NCBI GenBank assembly: GCA_023411715.1
Contig: JAEYOM010000033.1
Span: 1 to 30,961, forward strand
Length of the DNA: 30,961 nucleotides
Direction of reading: 5' to 3'
DNA from: Bacillota bacterium
GTDB lineage: Bacteria; Bacillota; Clostridia; Acetivibrionales; DTU013
Both the position numbers and the translations under genes were made by a program. The notes beneath the pieces are model-generated. The model saw only the letters and a list, made by a program, of their open reading frames with translations. It had not been told where the DNA came from and searched no databases. Below are positions 23,325 through 30,961 of this stretch, piece after piece (position 1 is the stretch's first letter; every line of letters begins with the position of its first letter).

Positions 23325-25139
23325 CTAATGAAGATACTGGCTACCCGCCCGTGCTCCGAGGTAATCAAGGGTATCCTTGATTATACTTCCGGCTATCGGA
23401 GCTGCAACATCACTACCCATATGGGAATTGCCGCCAGGATTGTAAAGTGCCACCATGACCACTACAACAGGATCATCTGCAGGTGCAAATGCAAAAAAAG
23501 AAGCTATATATACATCGCTTTGCGTTGTTTCGGAGGTTCCCGTCTTACCTGCCACTCTGTAACCCTCAACATAAGCCTTTTTGCCTGTACCCTCTGAAAC
23601 TACGCCCTCCAATATCTCTCTCAATGTTTTGGAGGTTTTCCCGGAAATAACTTCTCTTATTATTTCGGGTTCAAATTTCTTTACTGCATTTCCCTGCTGA
23701 TTTGTCAGCTCCTTGACGATTCTTGGTTTCATGAGTTTTCCGCCGTTCGCCAAAGCAGTATACGCTGCCGCCATCTGAATCGGGGTCACAGTGAACCTTT
23801 GTCCGAAAGCTGCTGCAGCCATGTCGATCTCAGTGGGTTTTTTCTGAAATAAGCTGTTCTGTTCTCCAGGCAGATTGATACCCGTTCTATCGAAGAAGCC
23901 AAATGCCCTGACATAATCATAGAAGGTACTGATGCCTATTTTTTGTGCGGCTCTGATAATAACCGGATTGGAAGATTTATAAATACCGCGTCTGAAAGGA
24001 ATATCCCCCTCGTACACATAACCGGGTGATGACTCGAAAGTCCAGTTTCCGATGCGAATCGGCGAATCATCCACCGGATCATCAGGACGAATCCTGCCCT
24101 CTTCCAGGGCGGCTGCAGCCGTTATAGCCTTAAATGTCGATCCCGGCTCGTAAGTATCCGAAATTGCTTTATTCCTCCATACGCTGCCATTAAGGATATC
24201 GACATCTTTCTGTGTATTTCCTTTCCATCCGGCAGGGTCGATGCCGGGTATAGCCGGCGCCTTGTATGGCTCATTCGGATCATAGTCGGGCTTTGAAACC
24301 ATGGCTAGAATGTCACCGTTCTTTGGGTCCATCACGACGGCGACAGCTCCTCCTGTTACATCATCTTGTTTTATGGCTTCGTCAAGCGCCTTATCTGCAA
24401 TATGTTGTATTGTACTGTCTATCGTAAGCACTACGTTCAAGCCGTCCTGCGCCTCGATATTATTTTTAGTCTGAACCGGCAGAGAACCGCCCCCGGCATC
24501 TACGCTGCCGTTGATTTTCCCGGGCAGACCTTTCAGATACTTTTCCATCGATTTTTCTATGCCCTGAAGCCCTTGGCCGTCAGAACCAGTAAAGCCAATT
24601 ACTTGTGCAGCCAGGTTTTTTACAGGATAATATCGTTTTGAATCACCGACCAGATATATACCCGGAATCTTATTTTCTTTAATATAGCTTCTTACTGCCA
24701 CGGCAGTACTTTTATCGACCTTCCTTTTTAATATTTCGTAATAGCTGTTTTCCCGCAATTTGGCAGCTAGCTCATCTTTGTCTGCACCAAGGATATTACC
24801 GAGCCTATCGGCTATCAATGCGGTATCCGCATCTGTTTTGGATATATCCTTCGGGCTGGCTACCACTGTTTCGACAGGCATGCTTGCGGCCAGTACGTTG
24901 CCGTTACTGTCATATATATTACCTCTCTGCGGTTCCAAGGATTTAGCAGAAGCTTGTTGTACCGTTGCTTTTGACTGCAGCTCCCGGCCATCTACAAACT
25001 GTATGAAAATCACCTTAACAAGTAACCCTATAATGATAAAAGTGAAAACTGCAAGTAAAAATGCAAACCTTTTTTTAATGTTCTTCGCTGCCAAACATAT
25101 ACCCCACTCTGTTAGAACCTGTCGTTGCTTTCCCCACAT
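23325..25139 (-). CDS. Class B penicillin-binding protein (PBP2/SpoVD/FtsI-like transpeptidase)
   Basis: Monofunctional D,D-transpeptidase of 604 residues that cross-links peptidoglycan. One membrane segment (about 25-49) is followed by the dimerisation domain beginning at EPQRGNIYDSNGNVLA, then the transpeptidase domain with S-x-x-K at Ser334-Lys337 (GSTFK), S-x-N at 389-391 (SSN) and K-T-G at 532-534 (GKTGTSE). No PASTA repeats follow, so it differs from typical SpoVD. It stands outside the dcw cluster, so a specialised septal, sporulation or elongation role cannot be chosen. The ATG at 25139 lacks a ribosome site. TTG 25094 (starting AAKNIKKRF after Met), with GGGG seven bases upstream, is a likely alternative start. 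Confidence 0.92.
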   Translation of the reverse strand: MWGKQRQVLTEWGICLAAKNIKKRFAFLLAVFTFIIIGLLVKVIFIQFVDGRELQSKATVQQASAKSLEPQRGNIYDSNGNVLAASMPVETVVASPKDISKTDADTALIADRLGNILGADKDELAAKLRENSYYEILKRKVDKSTAVAVRSYIKENKIPGIYLVGDSKRYYPVKNLAAQVIGFTGSDGQGLQGIEKSMEKYLKGLPGKINGSVDAGGGSLPVQTKNNIEAQDGLNVVLTIDSTIQHIADKALDEAIKQDDVTGGAVAVVMDPKNGDILAMVSKPDYDPNEPYKAPAIPGIDPAGWKGNTQKDVDILNGSVWRNKAISDTYEPGSTFKAITAAAALEEGRIRPDDPVDDSPIRIGNWTFESSPGYVYEGDIPFRRGIYKSSNPVIIRAAQKIGISTFYDYVRAFGFFDRTGINLPGEQNSLFQKKPTEIDMAAAAFGQRFTVTPIQMAAAYTALANGGKLMKPRIVKELTNQQGNAVKKFEPEIIREVISGKTSKTLREILEGVVSEGTGKKAYVEGYRVAGKTGTSETTQSDVYIASFFAFAPADDPVVVVMVALYNPGGNSHMGSDVAAPIAGSIIKDTLDYLGARAGSQYLH

Positions 25140-25226
25140 TATACCACTTTTCTAAAGATAAAATTTTATAAAAACATCTAAATCGGCAAATAATTCTAAT
25201 ATAATTTTTAAAGAAAGGCTCGATAA

Positions 25227-25985
25227 ATGAATGTTCTGCCTAGCCAACTCCTGTCTTGGGTCACAATAGGTACCGCAACGGCCCTGGTCGGTACTTCAGC
25301 AGGAATATTCCTGGCTTATACGCTGATTGGGAAAAAGGATAACCTTAAAGGTATCATCCTTGGAATACTCGGCGGATTTATGCTTGCTCTCGTGATGGTT
25401 GACTTTCTGCCGGAATCGTTCAAAAGCGGCAGTCCCGCTTCTTCAATAATAGGACTTGCATCAGGCATACTGTTATCCTACCTTTTCAACGAATTGCTGG
25501 GTAAGGCGCATTTGGACCACAACGATTCAGGGGAAAGCAAATCGCTGCATTCCTCCATCATCATGTCCGTGGGTATAGCGTTACATAATGTCCCATCAGG
25601 CGTGGCACTTGGCGCGCTTTTCGACAGTTCGCTGACAGCCGGATTGCTGTTAATGGCCGCACTCATACTTCATGGAATACCCGAAAGCATTGCCCTCGGA
25701 GTATTTTTCAAAGAATCCGGGCTGAAAAAATCTACAGTTCTATTAATTTCCCTGCTGATATCCTTACCTATGGGGATCGGTTCGCTTATAGGCAGAACCG
25801 TTGAAAAGCTGATCCCGTATGCGCTATCAGGCAGCATCGCATTTGCAGCCGGTCTGATCGTATACATAATTCTGTCCGAGGTCCTGCCCCACGCCTACAG
25901 GTTATGTTCAAAAAAGGCACTTTCGTGGGAAGTTGCGGCGGGGTTGGTTTTAGGCACGATCTTCAGTGTCATTCTTGAGAAGTGA
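25227..25985 (+). CDS. ZIP-family divalent metal transporter
   Basis: Membrane protein of 252 residues with about eight hydrophobic segments, moving Zn or related ions into the cytoplasm. The two signature helices carry the binuclear metal site: HNVPSGVALG (His120, Asn121) and HGIPESIALG (His149, Glu153). A short charged loop (AHLDHNDSGESKSLHSS) before them is the usual variable loop with histidines. AAAGG precedes the ATG, and a TATAAT lies 22-27 bases upstream without a good -35. It is divergent from the PBP gene. It resembles the GufA-like group. Confidence 0.9.
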   Translation: MNVLPSQLLSWVTIGTATALVGTSAGIFLAYTLIGKKDNLKGIILGILGGFMLALVMVDFLPESFKSGSPASSIIGLASGILLSYLFNELLGKAHLDHNDSGESKSLHSSIIMSVGIALHNVPSGVALGALFDSSLTAGLLLMAALILHGIPESIALGVFFKESGLKKSTVLLISLLISLPMGIGSLIGRTVEKLIPYALSGSIAFAAGLIVYIILSEVLPHAYRLCSKKALSWEVAAGLVLGTIFSVILEK

Positions 25986-26049
25986 TTAGTCCATATCAAC
26001 TGCTCCCGCTTTGCAGAAGCTACTCGAAGACGCATGAACCGATTTAATG

Positions 26050-26188
26050 AAAAAATAAAAAACGGATGATCAGCATCATCCGCAGTTAAATACACAAGTA
26101 TACCTTTTTTTAGTAGTACTATAAATAATATAGTGTGCTTCAGCAACAACTATATATATAACATACACAGAAAATGGGATACTGTCAA
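26050..26188 (-). ncRNA. Candidate small RNA with own promoter and terminator
   Basis: The minus strand carries TTGACA (26188-26183), 17 bases, then TATGTT (26165-26160), with an overlapping TATATA run. About 90 bases on, a perfect 8-bp hairpin (26063-26082, loop GCTG) is followed by TTTTTTATTTTTT. The hairpin has no T run on the plus strand, so it does not serve the ZIP gene. No convincing coding frame with a ribosome site lies between. Prediction: a transcript of about 100 nt. The rest of the 366-base gap 25986-26351 shows only the leader of the ABC operon. Confidence 0.4.
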
Positions 26189-26351
26189 GAAAAACTTTCT
26201 AAAATGGGAAATGGCTGAGATAATAACTTACCTCTTAAAACAAACCTATATGGTGCATCACTTCATCATTTTCCTTATAAGAACAACTGATATAAAATGT
26301 TAAAGCTTATTTCAAATATTACTGAGGTCATATTAAACGGAGGTCTGATCG

Positions 26352-27335
26352 ATGTCTCAAATCGAACTGGAACAAATCAGCAAGACATTCAGTATCTCAA
26401 AAAGACCTGAAGGCCGGTTCAGCCTGCTTCGCGGCGCATTTGTACGCACACGTGAGCTTATTCGAGCGCTTGACGACATCTCCTTCCGGATACAGGAAGG
26501 AGAGCTGGTCGGCTATATCGGACCGAACGGCGCGGGGAAATCCACCACTGTCAAAATAATGAGCGGTATACTCACACCTGACAGCGGGCGCTGTACGATC
26601 ATGGGATGTACCCCCTGGTCGGACCGTATCGCTCACGTTTCAAGGATCGGCGTGGTTTTCGGGCAGCGCAGCCAGCTTTGGTGGGATGTCCCTGTAAGCG
26701 ACTCCTTCAGCCTGTTAAAAGATATTTACCGTATCGAGACCAGGGACTATGCCCGAAAGCTGGCCGATCTGACACAGGCTCTGGATATAGGAAATCTGCT
26801 TAAAACACCCGTAAGGCAGTTGTCGCTTGGGCAGCGGATGCGCTGCGAGATCGTCGCCGCTTTGCTGCACAGCCCGCGCATACTCTTTTTGGATGAGCCC
26901 ACCATCGGGCTTGACGCCGTTTCAAAGCTGGCGTTGAGGGAATTTCTGAAACAGGAGAACACAAAAAACGGTGTCACTATGATATTAACCACACACGATA
27001 TGGATGACATCGAAGCGTTATGCAGCAGGGTCATGGTCATCGGTCACGGTAAATTACTCTATGACGGATGCCTGGGCTCACTGAAGGAACGGTATTCAAA
27101 ACTGCACTACATCAAAGCCACTCTGGAGAGGTATACGACTGCATTCGAGGTGGATGGGGCAGAAAAAACCGAGGTTGATGCAAATACCTGGACGGTTTGG
27201 TTCGACCCGGCCAAAACAGCCGCCCATACGATGATAAATCGGCTTTCACAGGCATTGCCCCTGCGCGATGTAGTTGTAGAGGAACAGGATATAGATGAGA
27301 TAATAGCGGCCATGTATAAGGAGATGTGCATATGA
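26352..27335 (+). CDS. ABC-2 exporter ATP-binding protein (COG4586 type)
   Basis: ATPase of 327 residues for a drug or unknown-substrate exporter with the two following permeases. Walker A GPNGAGKST is at 57-65, Q-loop in VVFGQRSQLWWD, signature LSLGQRMR at 157-164, Walker B RILFLDEP near 176-183, and H-loop TTHDMDD. The long N-terminal region before Walker A and the GQRSQLWWDVP segment match the COG4586 group, which pairs with COG4587/COG3694 permeases. About 75 residues after the H-loop end in DIDEIIAAMYKEM, typical for this set. GGAGG is nine bases before the ATG. Its stop overlaps the next start as ATGA. Confidence 0.92.
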   Translation: MSQIELEQISKTFSISKRPEGRFSLLRGAFVRTRELIRALDDISFRIQEGELVGYIGPNGAGKSTTVKIMSGILTPDSGRCTIMGCTPWSDRIAHVSRIGVVFGQRSQLWWDVPVSDSFSLLKDIYRIETRDYARKLADLTQALDIGNLLKTPVRQLSLGQRMRCEIVAALLHSPRILFLDEPTIGLDAVSKLALREFLKQENTKNGVTMILTTHDMDDIEALCSRVMVIGHGKLLYDGCLGSLKERYSKLHYIKATLERYTTAFEVDGAEKTEVDANTWTVWFDPAKTAAHTMINRLSQALPLRDVVVEEQDIDEIIAAMYKEMCI

Positions 27336-28168
27336 ACAGCATTGCGGCGACACTTAAGACCTGTCTGTCCATATTCAGGATCAAAACCGTAGAGGGAGTG
27401 CAATATAGAATGGCCGGCATCTCAGGAGCCACAATAGGTATATTCTGGGGTCTGATAGAGATTATAGTATACACGGTCTTTTACAAATACTCCACGAATA
27501 GTAACGCCGGGGTTATGGCAGGCTTGAGCCTTCAGCAGGTGGTTACCTATGTGTGGCTCGGTCAGATACTGTTCCCCATGCAGCCCACCTCCATAGACGG
27601 TGATATACTGAACAAGATCAACAGCGGAGATATCGGCATTGAATTGTGCAGACCGTTGGACCTTTATGCCAACTGGTTTGCACGTGTTGCATCGACAAGG
27701 CTTTGGCCGCTTTTCTGGCGAAGCTCCATTACTTTTATCTTTGCCCTGCTAATGCCGCCATCTTATAGACTGGGACTTCCGGCGAGCCTGCCCGGTCTAT
27801 TCTGCTCACTGATCTCAACAGTTAGCGCACTGATGTTATGTACAGCTTTCGGTATGTTTGCGTGCTCAATACGCCTCGGCATAACATGGGGCGACGGCCC
27901 AACATATATCATAATGCTTATGGGAAGCGTTCTTTCGGGCGCATACCTGCCGCTCCAATTATGGCCTGACTTCCTGCAGGGCTTCCTGCTGTTCCAGCCA
28001 TTCGCAGGGTACCTTGATATTCCAATGCGGCTTTACCTTGGAACCATGCCGGTTTCCGACGTCCTTTGGGCCATCGGGCTGCAGCTTGCCTGGACCCTTT
28101 TGTTCGCAGCAGCTGGAAAAGCTATTATGGCCCGCAAACTGAGAAATATTATAATTCAGGGAGGTTGA
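27332..28168 (+). CDS. ABC-2 family permease (DUF990-like), first subunit
   Basis: Membrane permease of 278 residues with about six hydrophobic segments. It starts with a juxtamembrane amphipathic stretch, then YRMAGISGATIGIFWGLIEI, QQVVTYVWLGQILFP, and the conserved cytoplasmic stretch DILNKINSGDIGIELCRPLD (IxSGxIxxxLxRPxD is typical of ABC2_membrane_6). I choose ATG 27332 over GTG 27326 because AAGGAG lies eight bases upstream and the ATGA overlap couples it to the ATPase. With the next gene it probably forms a heterodimeric channel. Substrate unknown. Confidence 0.9.
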   Translation: MNSIAATLKTCLSIFRIKTVEGVQYRMAGISGATIGIFWGLIEIIVYTVFYKYSTNSNAGVMAGLSLQQVVTYVWLGQILFPMQPTSIDGDILNKINSGDIGIELCRPLDLYANWFARVASTRLWPLFWRSSITFIFALLMPPSYRLGLPASLPGLFCSLISTVSALMLCTAFGMFACSIRLGITWGDGPTYIIMLMGSVLSGAYLPLQLWPDFLQGFLLFQPFAGYLDIPMRLYLGTMPVSDVLWAIGLQLAWTLLFAAAGKAIMARKLRNIIIQGG

Positions 28169-28169
28169 A

Positions 28170-28958
28170 ATGAGCACATTGAAGCTTTACTATAAATACA
28201 TCAGGATGAATTTTATTGCTGGCTTTCAGTATAAGGGCTGGCCGATAATGGTGCTGCAAGTGTTCATCGTGGTAATAACGGATCCTATCGGCACACTGTT
28301 CATGTTCTCGCGCTTCGGAAGTATCGGCAGTTGGACCGTTGAACGGATCGTACTCATCTATGCCATGGCCATAACGAGCTTCGGTCTCGCAGAAACTTTC
28401 TGCCGCGGCTTCGACTATTTCCCGTGGAGGATGATCCGCACAGGGGACTTCGACCGCGTACTGCTGAGGCCCTTTTCGGTATACATTCAAATCGCAGGCT
28501 CCTACTTCCACATACATAGGATATCCAGGGTTGTCGGCGGCACCGTGGCGATCGTCTGGTGCCTTTGGCAGCTGGATGCCCGCATGGATGCCTTAAACAC
28601 CGCAGTGATCGTTCTGGCCCTTGTGGGTGGGTTCTTTGCATATGCGGGAGTTTTCATCATGACTTCCGGCATTGCATTCTTTACCGTACAGGGCCTCGAT
28701 TGGATCTATATTTTTACCAACGCCAGCTATCAGGTGACGCGCTGCCCAATCGACTACATGCCCAAGGTATTGCGCAGCCTGTTCACATTTTTCATGCCTA
28801 TGCTTGTAATAAGCTATTATCCGGCTTCAGCGGTCTGCGGCTGGGGCGAAAGCTACTTTGCCGGACTGCTAGCTCTGCCCGCAGGACTCGCTTTTCTGGC
28901 ATTTTCCACCATAGTCTGGCGGTTCGGAGTCAGGCATTACAAAAGCACGGGAAGCTGA
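28170..28958 (+). CDS. ABC-2 family permease (DUF990-like), second subunit
   Basis: Second permease of 262 residues with about six hydrophobic segments. The family stretch is FDYFPWRMIRTGDFDRVLLRPFSVYIQ (parts DYFPWRMIRTGDFDR and VLLRPFSVY), equal in place to the RPLD region of its partner. The late part has RCPIDYMPKVLRSLFTFFMPMLVISYYPA. GGAGG spans the upstream stop, which ends one base before this ATG. It completes the exporter; no accessory membrane-fusion or immunity gene follows before the terminator. Confidence 0.9.
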   Translation: MSTLKLYYKYIRMNFIAGFQYKGWPIMVLQVFIVVITDPIGTLFMFSRFGSIGSWTVERIVLIYAMAITSFGLAETFCRGFDYFPWRMIRTGDFDRVLLRPFSVYIQIAGSYFHIHRISRVVGGTVAIVWCLWQLDARMDALNTAVIVLALVGGFFAYAGVFIMTSGIAFFTVQGLDWIYIFTNASYQVTRCPIDYMPKVLRSLFTFFMPMLVISYYPASAVCGWGESYFAGLLALPAGLAFLAFSTIVWRFGVRHYKSTGS

Positions 28959-29000
28959 TTGATCTGATAAAGTCCCGCCTCCCGTTATGTTCAATATATA

Positions 29001-29034
29001 AAAATCGGGCGAAATATATCTTTCGCCCGATTTT
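29001..29034. terminator. Bidirectional terminator between the ABC operon and cysK
   Basis: AAAATCGGGCGAAA (29001-29014) and TTTCGCCCGATTTT (29021-29034) form a perfect 14-bp stem with a six-base loop and T runs on both strands, between convergent genes. Confidence 0.92.
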
Positions 29035-29045
29035 ATACAAGCTTC

Positions 29046-29981
29046 CTATTCTTCCTGGAACAGCTTTGTTGACAAATAGCGCTCGCCGGTATCGGGCAGC
29101 AGAACTACGATGTTCTTTCCCTTATTTTCTGGACGCTTTGCAAGCTCGGTTGCCGCAAATGCCGCAGCACCGGAGGATATGCCCACGAGTAAACCTTCCG
29201 TCTTTGCAAGACCCCTCGCAGCGTCAAAAGCTTCATTTGTCTTTACAGTAATTATCTCATCAACGATATCCCTGTTGAAAACGGCAGGCACAAAGCCTGC
29301 GCCGATGCCCTGTAGTGCATGCGGGCCCTTGGTTCCGCCGGACAACACAGGCGAATCGAACGGTTCGACCGCCACTATTTTTATGCCGGGCTTTTTCTGC
29401 TTTAAGGCTTCACCCACTCCTGTGACTGTACCTCCGGTACCTACGCCGGCAACAAAGATATCGACCTGTCCGTCGGTGTCCTTCCAGATCTCCTCGGCGG
29501 TTGTCTTTCTGTGTATTTCAGGGTTGGCGGGGTTTTCAAACTGCTGTGGAATGAAAGAATTGGGTATTTCAGCCGCAAGCTCCTTTGCTCTTTTGATCGC
29601 GCCCGGCATCCCTTCCGCTCCGGGCGTCAGAACAAGCTCTGCGCCCAGCGCTTTCATCAGGTTCCTTCTTTCGATACTGAACGTTTCAGGCAATGTGATT
29701 ATAAGCCTGTATCCCCTTGCGGCAGCTACAAATGAGAGCGCGATTCCGGTATTGCCGCTTGTCGGCTCTATAATGACTGTATCCTTATTGATGACTCCCC
29801 TGTCCTCCGCATCCTTTAACATTGCGTAGCCTATCCTGTCCTTTACGCTCGAGAGCGGGTTGAAATATTCGAGCTTCGCTATCACTTTAGCGTCGAGCGC
29901 GTTCTTTTTATTATAGTTGGAAAGCTCCAGAAGGGGCGTATTTCCAATCAGTTCAGTGAGACTTTTATATATTTTCGACAT
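29046..29981 (-). CDS. cysK: Cysteine synthase (O-acetylserine sulfhydrylase)
   Basis: PLP enzyme making cysteine from O-acetylserine and sulfide. It has 311 residues. The N-terminal ELIGNTPLLEL, Lys47 in NPLSSVKDR as the PLP lysine, the substrate loop EPTSGNTG (72-79), and GVGTGGTVTGVGEAL for phosphate binding are all present. The C-terminal VVLLPDTGERYLSTKLFQEE is CysK-like, and there is no CBS domain. AGGAGG precedes the ATG. It follows the sulfhydrylase gene by about 107 bases that hold a small hairpin. Confidence 0.96.
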   Translation of the reverse strand: MSKIYKSLTELIGNTPLLELSNYNKKNALDAKVIAKLEYFNPLSSVKDRIGYAMLKDAEDRGVINKDTVIIEPTSGNTGIALSFVAAARGYRLIITLPETFSIERRNLMKALGAELVLTPGAEGMPGAIKRAKELAAEIPNSFIPQQFENPANPEIHRKTTAEEIWKDTDGQVDIFVAGVGTGGTVTGVGEALKQKKPGIKIVAVEPFDSPVLSGGTKGPHALQGIGAGFVPAVFNRDIVDEIITVKTNEAFDAARGLAKTEGLLVGISSGAAAFAATELAKRPENKGKNIVVLLPDTGERYLSTKLFQEE

Positions 29982-30003
29982 TGCAATACCTCCTTGATCT
30001 ATC

Positions 30004-30023
30004 GCTCCTGTTTAGTCAGGAGC
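30004..30023 (-). promoter_or_regulatory. Small hairpin in the cysK leader
   Basis: GCTCCTG and CAGGAGC (7 bp) enclose six bases. No T run follows on the minus strand, so it is not a terminator. It lies about 23 bases before the cysK start, with an AT-rich region containing a TATAGT upstream that may hold a promoter. Confidence 0.35.
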
Positions 30024-30087
30024 ATCGATATCAATCTTTTATACTATAATAACTCATTTTTACACTAATTTACACAACCATCAGCTT

Positions 30088-30961
30088 TCAGACCGAGGCT
30101 GCCTTTTTCAAAGCCTGGTCAAGATCGTATATCAGATCGTCCGGATCCTCTATGCCGATCGAGAGCCTGATCTGGTCCGGCGTCACGCCGGCCGCCTTCT
30201 GTTCCTCCTCCGACAGCTGCGAATGTGTGGTCGACGCGGGATGGATCACGAGTGATTTTGCATCTGCCACATTTGCCAGCTGAGAGAATATCTCGAGGCT
30301 GTCTATGAATCTGACCGCAGGTTTCAGGCCGCCCTTGACTCCGAAGGTAAAGATCGAGCCGGCGCCTTTGGGCAGGTATTTTTCCGCCAGTTCATGATAT
30401 TTGTTGCCTTTGATCTCGGGATAATTGATCCATGAGACCTGTGGGTTTTTACTAAGGAAATCGACTATCTTCCTTGTGTTGGAGACATGCTTCTCAACCC
30501 TGAGCGACAACGTCTCAAGTCCCTGTATGAGCAGGAACGAATTAAATGGGCTTATCGCCGCGCCGGTGTCCCTGAGCAGCTGAACCCTGACTTTTGTAAT
30601 GTACGCGGCCTGGCCGACGTCCCTTACGTAGTTTATACCGTGGTAACTCAGGTCGGGTTCCGTAAGGCCCGGAAATTTACCGCTTGCGGCCCAGTCGAAT
30701 TTGCCTGAATCGACTATGACGCCGCCTATCGATGTTCCATGGCCACCGATGAATTTGGTTGCCGAATGCACTACAATGTCGGCTCCGAACTCTATAGGCC
30801 TTATAAGATAAGGCGTTCCGAACGTATTGTCGACGATCAGCGGGATCCCGTTCTCATGTGCGATTTTAGCGACCGCTTCAATGTCGACGATGTTGATGCC
30901 GGGGTTTCCGATGGTCTCAATATATAGCGCCTTAGTCTTTTCATTAATTGCTTTCCTGAAA
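30088..30961 (-). CDS. O-acetylhomoserine sulfhydrylase-like PLP enzyme, partial (3' part)
   Basis: Cys/Met metabolism PLP enzyme; the likely reaction is homocysteine from O-acetylhomoserine and sulfide. About 291 C-terminal residues are in the window; the frame stays open to the right edge, with no start seen. Visible are KALYIETIGNPGINIVD, PLIVDNTFGTPYL with the PLP aspartate, HSATKFIGGHG with the Schiff-base lysine, and the C-terminal SIGIEDPDDLIYDLDQAL. The stretch GVKGGLKPAVRFIDSLEIFS and the long spacing after GGHG fit the MetY group better than cystathionine synthases. Position beside cysK suggests shared sulfide use. An internal GTG at 30771 is not the start. Confidence 0.9.
   Translation of the reverse strand, partial: FRKAINEKTKALYIETIGNPGINIVDIEAVAKIAHENGIPLIVDNTFGTPYLIRPIEFGADIVVHSATKFIGGHGTSIGGVIVDSGKFDWAASGKFPGLTEPDLSYHGINYVRDVGQAAYITKVRVQLLRDTGAAISPFNSFLLIQGLETLSLRVEKHVSNTRKIVDFLSKNPQVSWINYPEIKGNKYHELAEKYLPKGAGSIFTFGVKGGLKPAVRFIDSLEIFSQLANVADAKSLVIHPASTTHSQLSEEEQKAAGVTPDQIRLSIGIEDPDDLIYDLDQALKKAASV

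Noticed and set aside
25895..26149. 84-residue minus-strand frame
   Set aside because: It begins with TTG without a ribosome site, runs through the strong hairpin terminator and overlaps the end of the ZIP gene.
26352..28958. Bacteriocin immunity or self-resistance exporter cluster
   Set aside because: No precursor peptide, modification enzyme or regulator is adjacent, so only a generic ABC-2 exporter is supported.

Overview
The window reads as chromosomal DNA of a Gram-positive anaerobe of the class Clostridia. This is inferred from the strong GGAGG-type ribosome binding sites, the short-form HisG with a separate HisZ, the FatA-type acyl-ACP thioesterase, the form of the znu and ABC-2 operons, and the frequent GTG/TTG starts. 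I cannot name the species. By eye the base composition is balanced, except for a clearly AT-rich island around 12.6-13.9 kb. No rRNA, tRNA or CRISPR array is visible.

Layout. (1) 170-7109, minus strand: a histidine operon in transcribed order hisZ-hisG-hisD-hisC-hisB-purC-hisH. It is driven by a consensus promoter (TTGACA-N18-TATAAT, 7257-7286). The purine gene purC lies between hisB and hisH, and two copies of a 62-bp hairpin element lie before hisB and hisH. (2) 7449-8418: a HAD phosphatase (+) and a 64-residue Cys-containing small protein (-). (3) 8656-12444 (-): a PcrA/UvrD helicase interrupted by a 361-residue intein in the GDDDQ/SIYGWRGA motif; the intein core holds a GIY-YIG-like sequence. 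(4) 12559-13875: AT-rich island with a GNAT acetyltransferase and the decayed C-terminal end of a transposase. (5) 14064-15560: zinc-ribbon membrane protein with 9-residue repeats, a 62-bp REP-like hairpin, and a glutaredoxin-like gene whose promoter spacer is filled by a CsoR/CstR-type operator. (6) 15609-19935 (-): znuB, znuC and znuA for zinc/manganese uptake, preceded in transcription by an orphan membrane-anchored solute-binding protein. (7) 20228-25139 (-): transketolase, acyl-ACP thioesterase and a class B penicillin-binding protein, at least the first two with their own promoters. (8) 25227-28958 (+): a ZIP metal transporter, then a gap with a candidate minus-strand small RNA, then a three-gene ABC-2 exporter. 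(9) 29046-30961 (-): cysK and the 3' part of an O-acetylhomoserine sulfhydrylase-like gene that runs off the window.

How the parts fit. The his operon makes histidine, and its HisHF step releases AICAR, the purine intermediate two steps after PurC. ZnuABC and the ZIP protein both handle divalent metals. CysK and the sulfhydrylase fix sulfide into cysteine and homocysteine, and the CsoR/CstR-type site on the glutaredoxin gene suggests copper or persulfide control.

A recurrent feature is short tandem repeats of unrelated units (10, 11, 14, 15, 18, 21 and 27 bp), mostly at gene 3' ends, in intergenic spaces and in protein linkers. The less ordinary items are the intein, the 62-bp hairpin pair with a compensatory change, the REP-like repeats, the operator-in-spacer promoter and the candidate small RNA. 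No wholly new multi-gene system is apparent.
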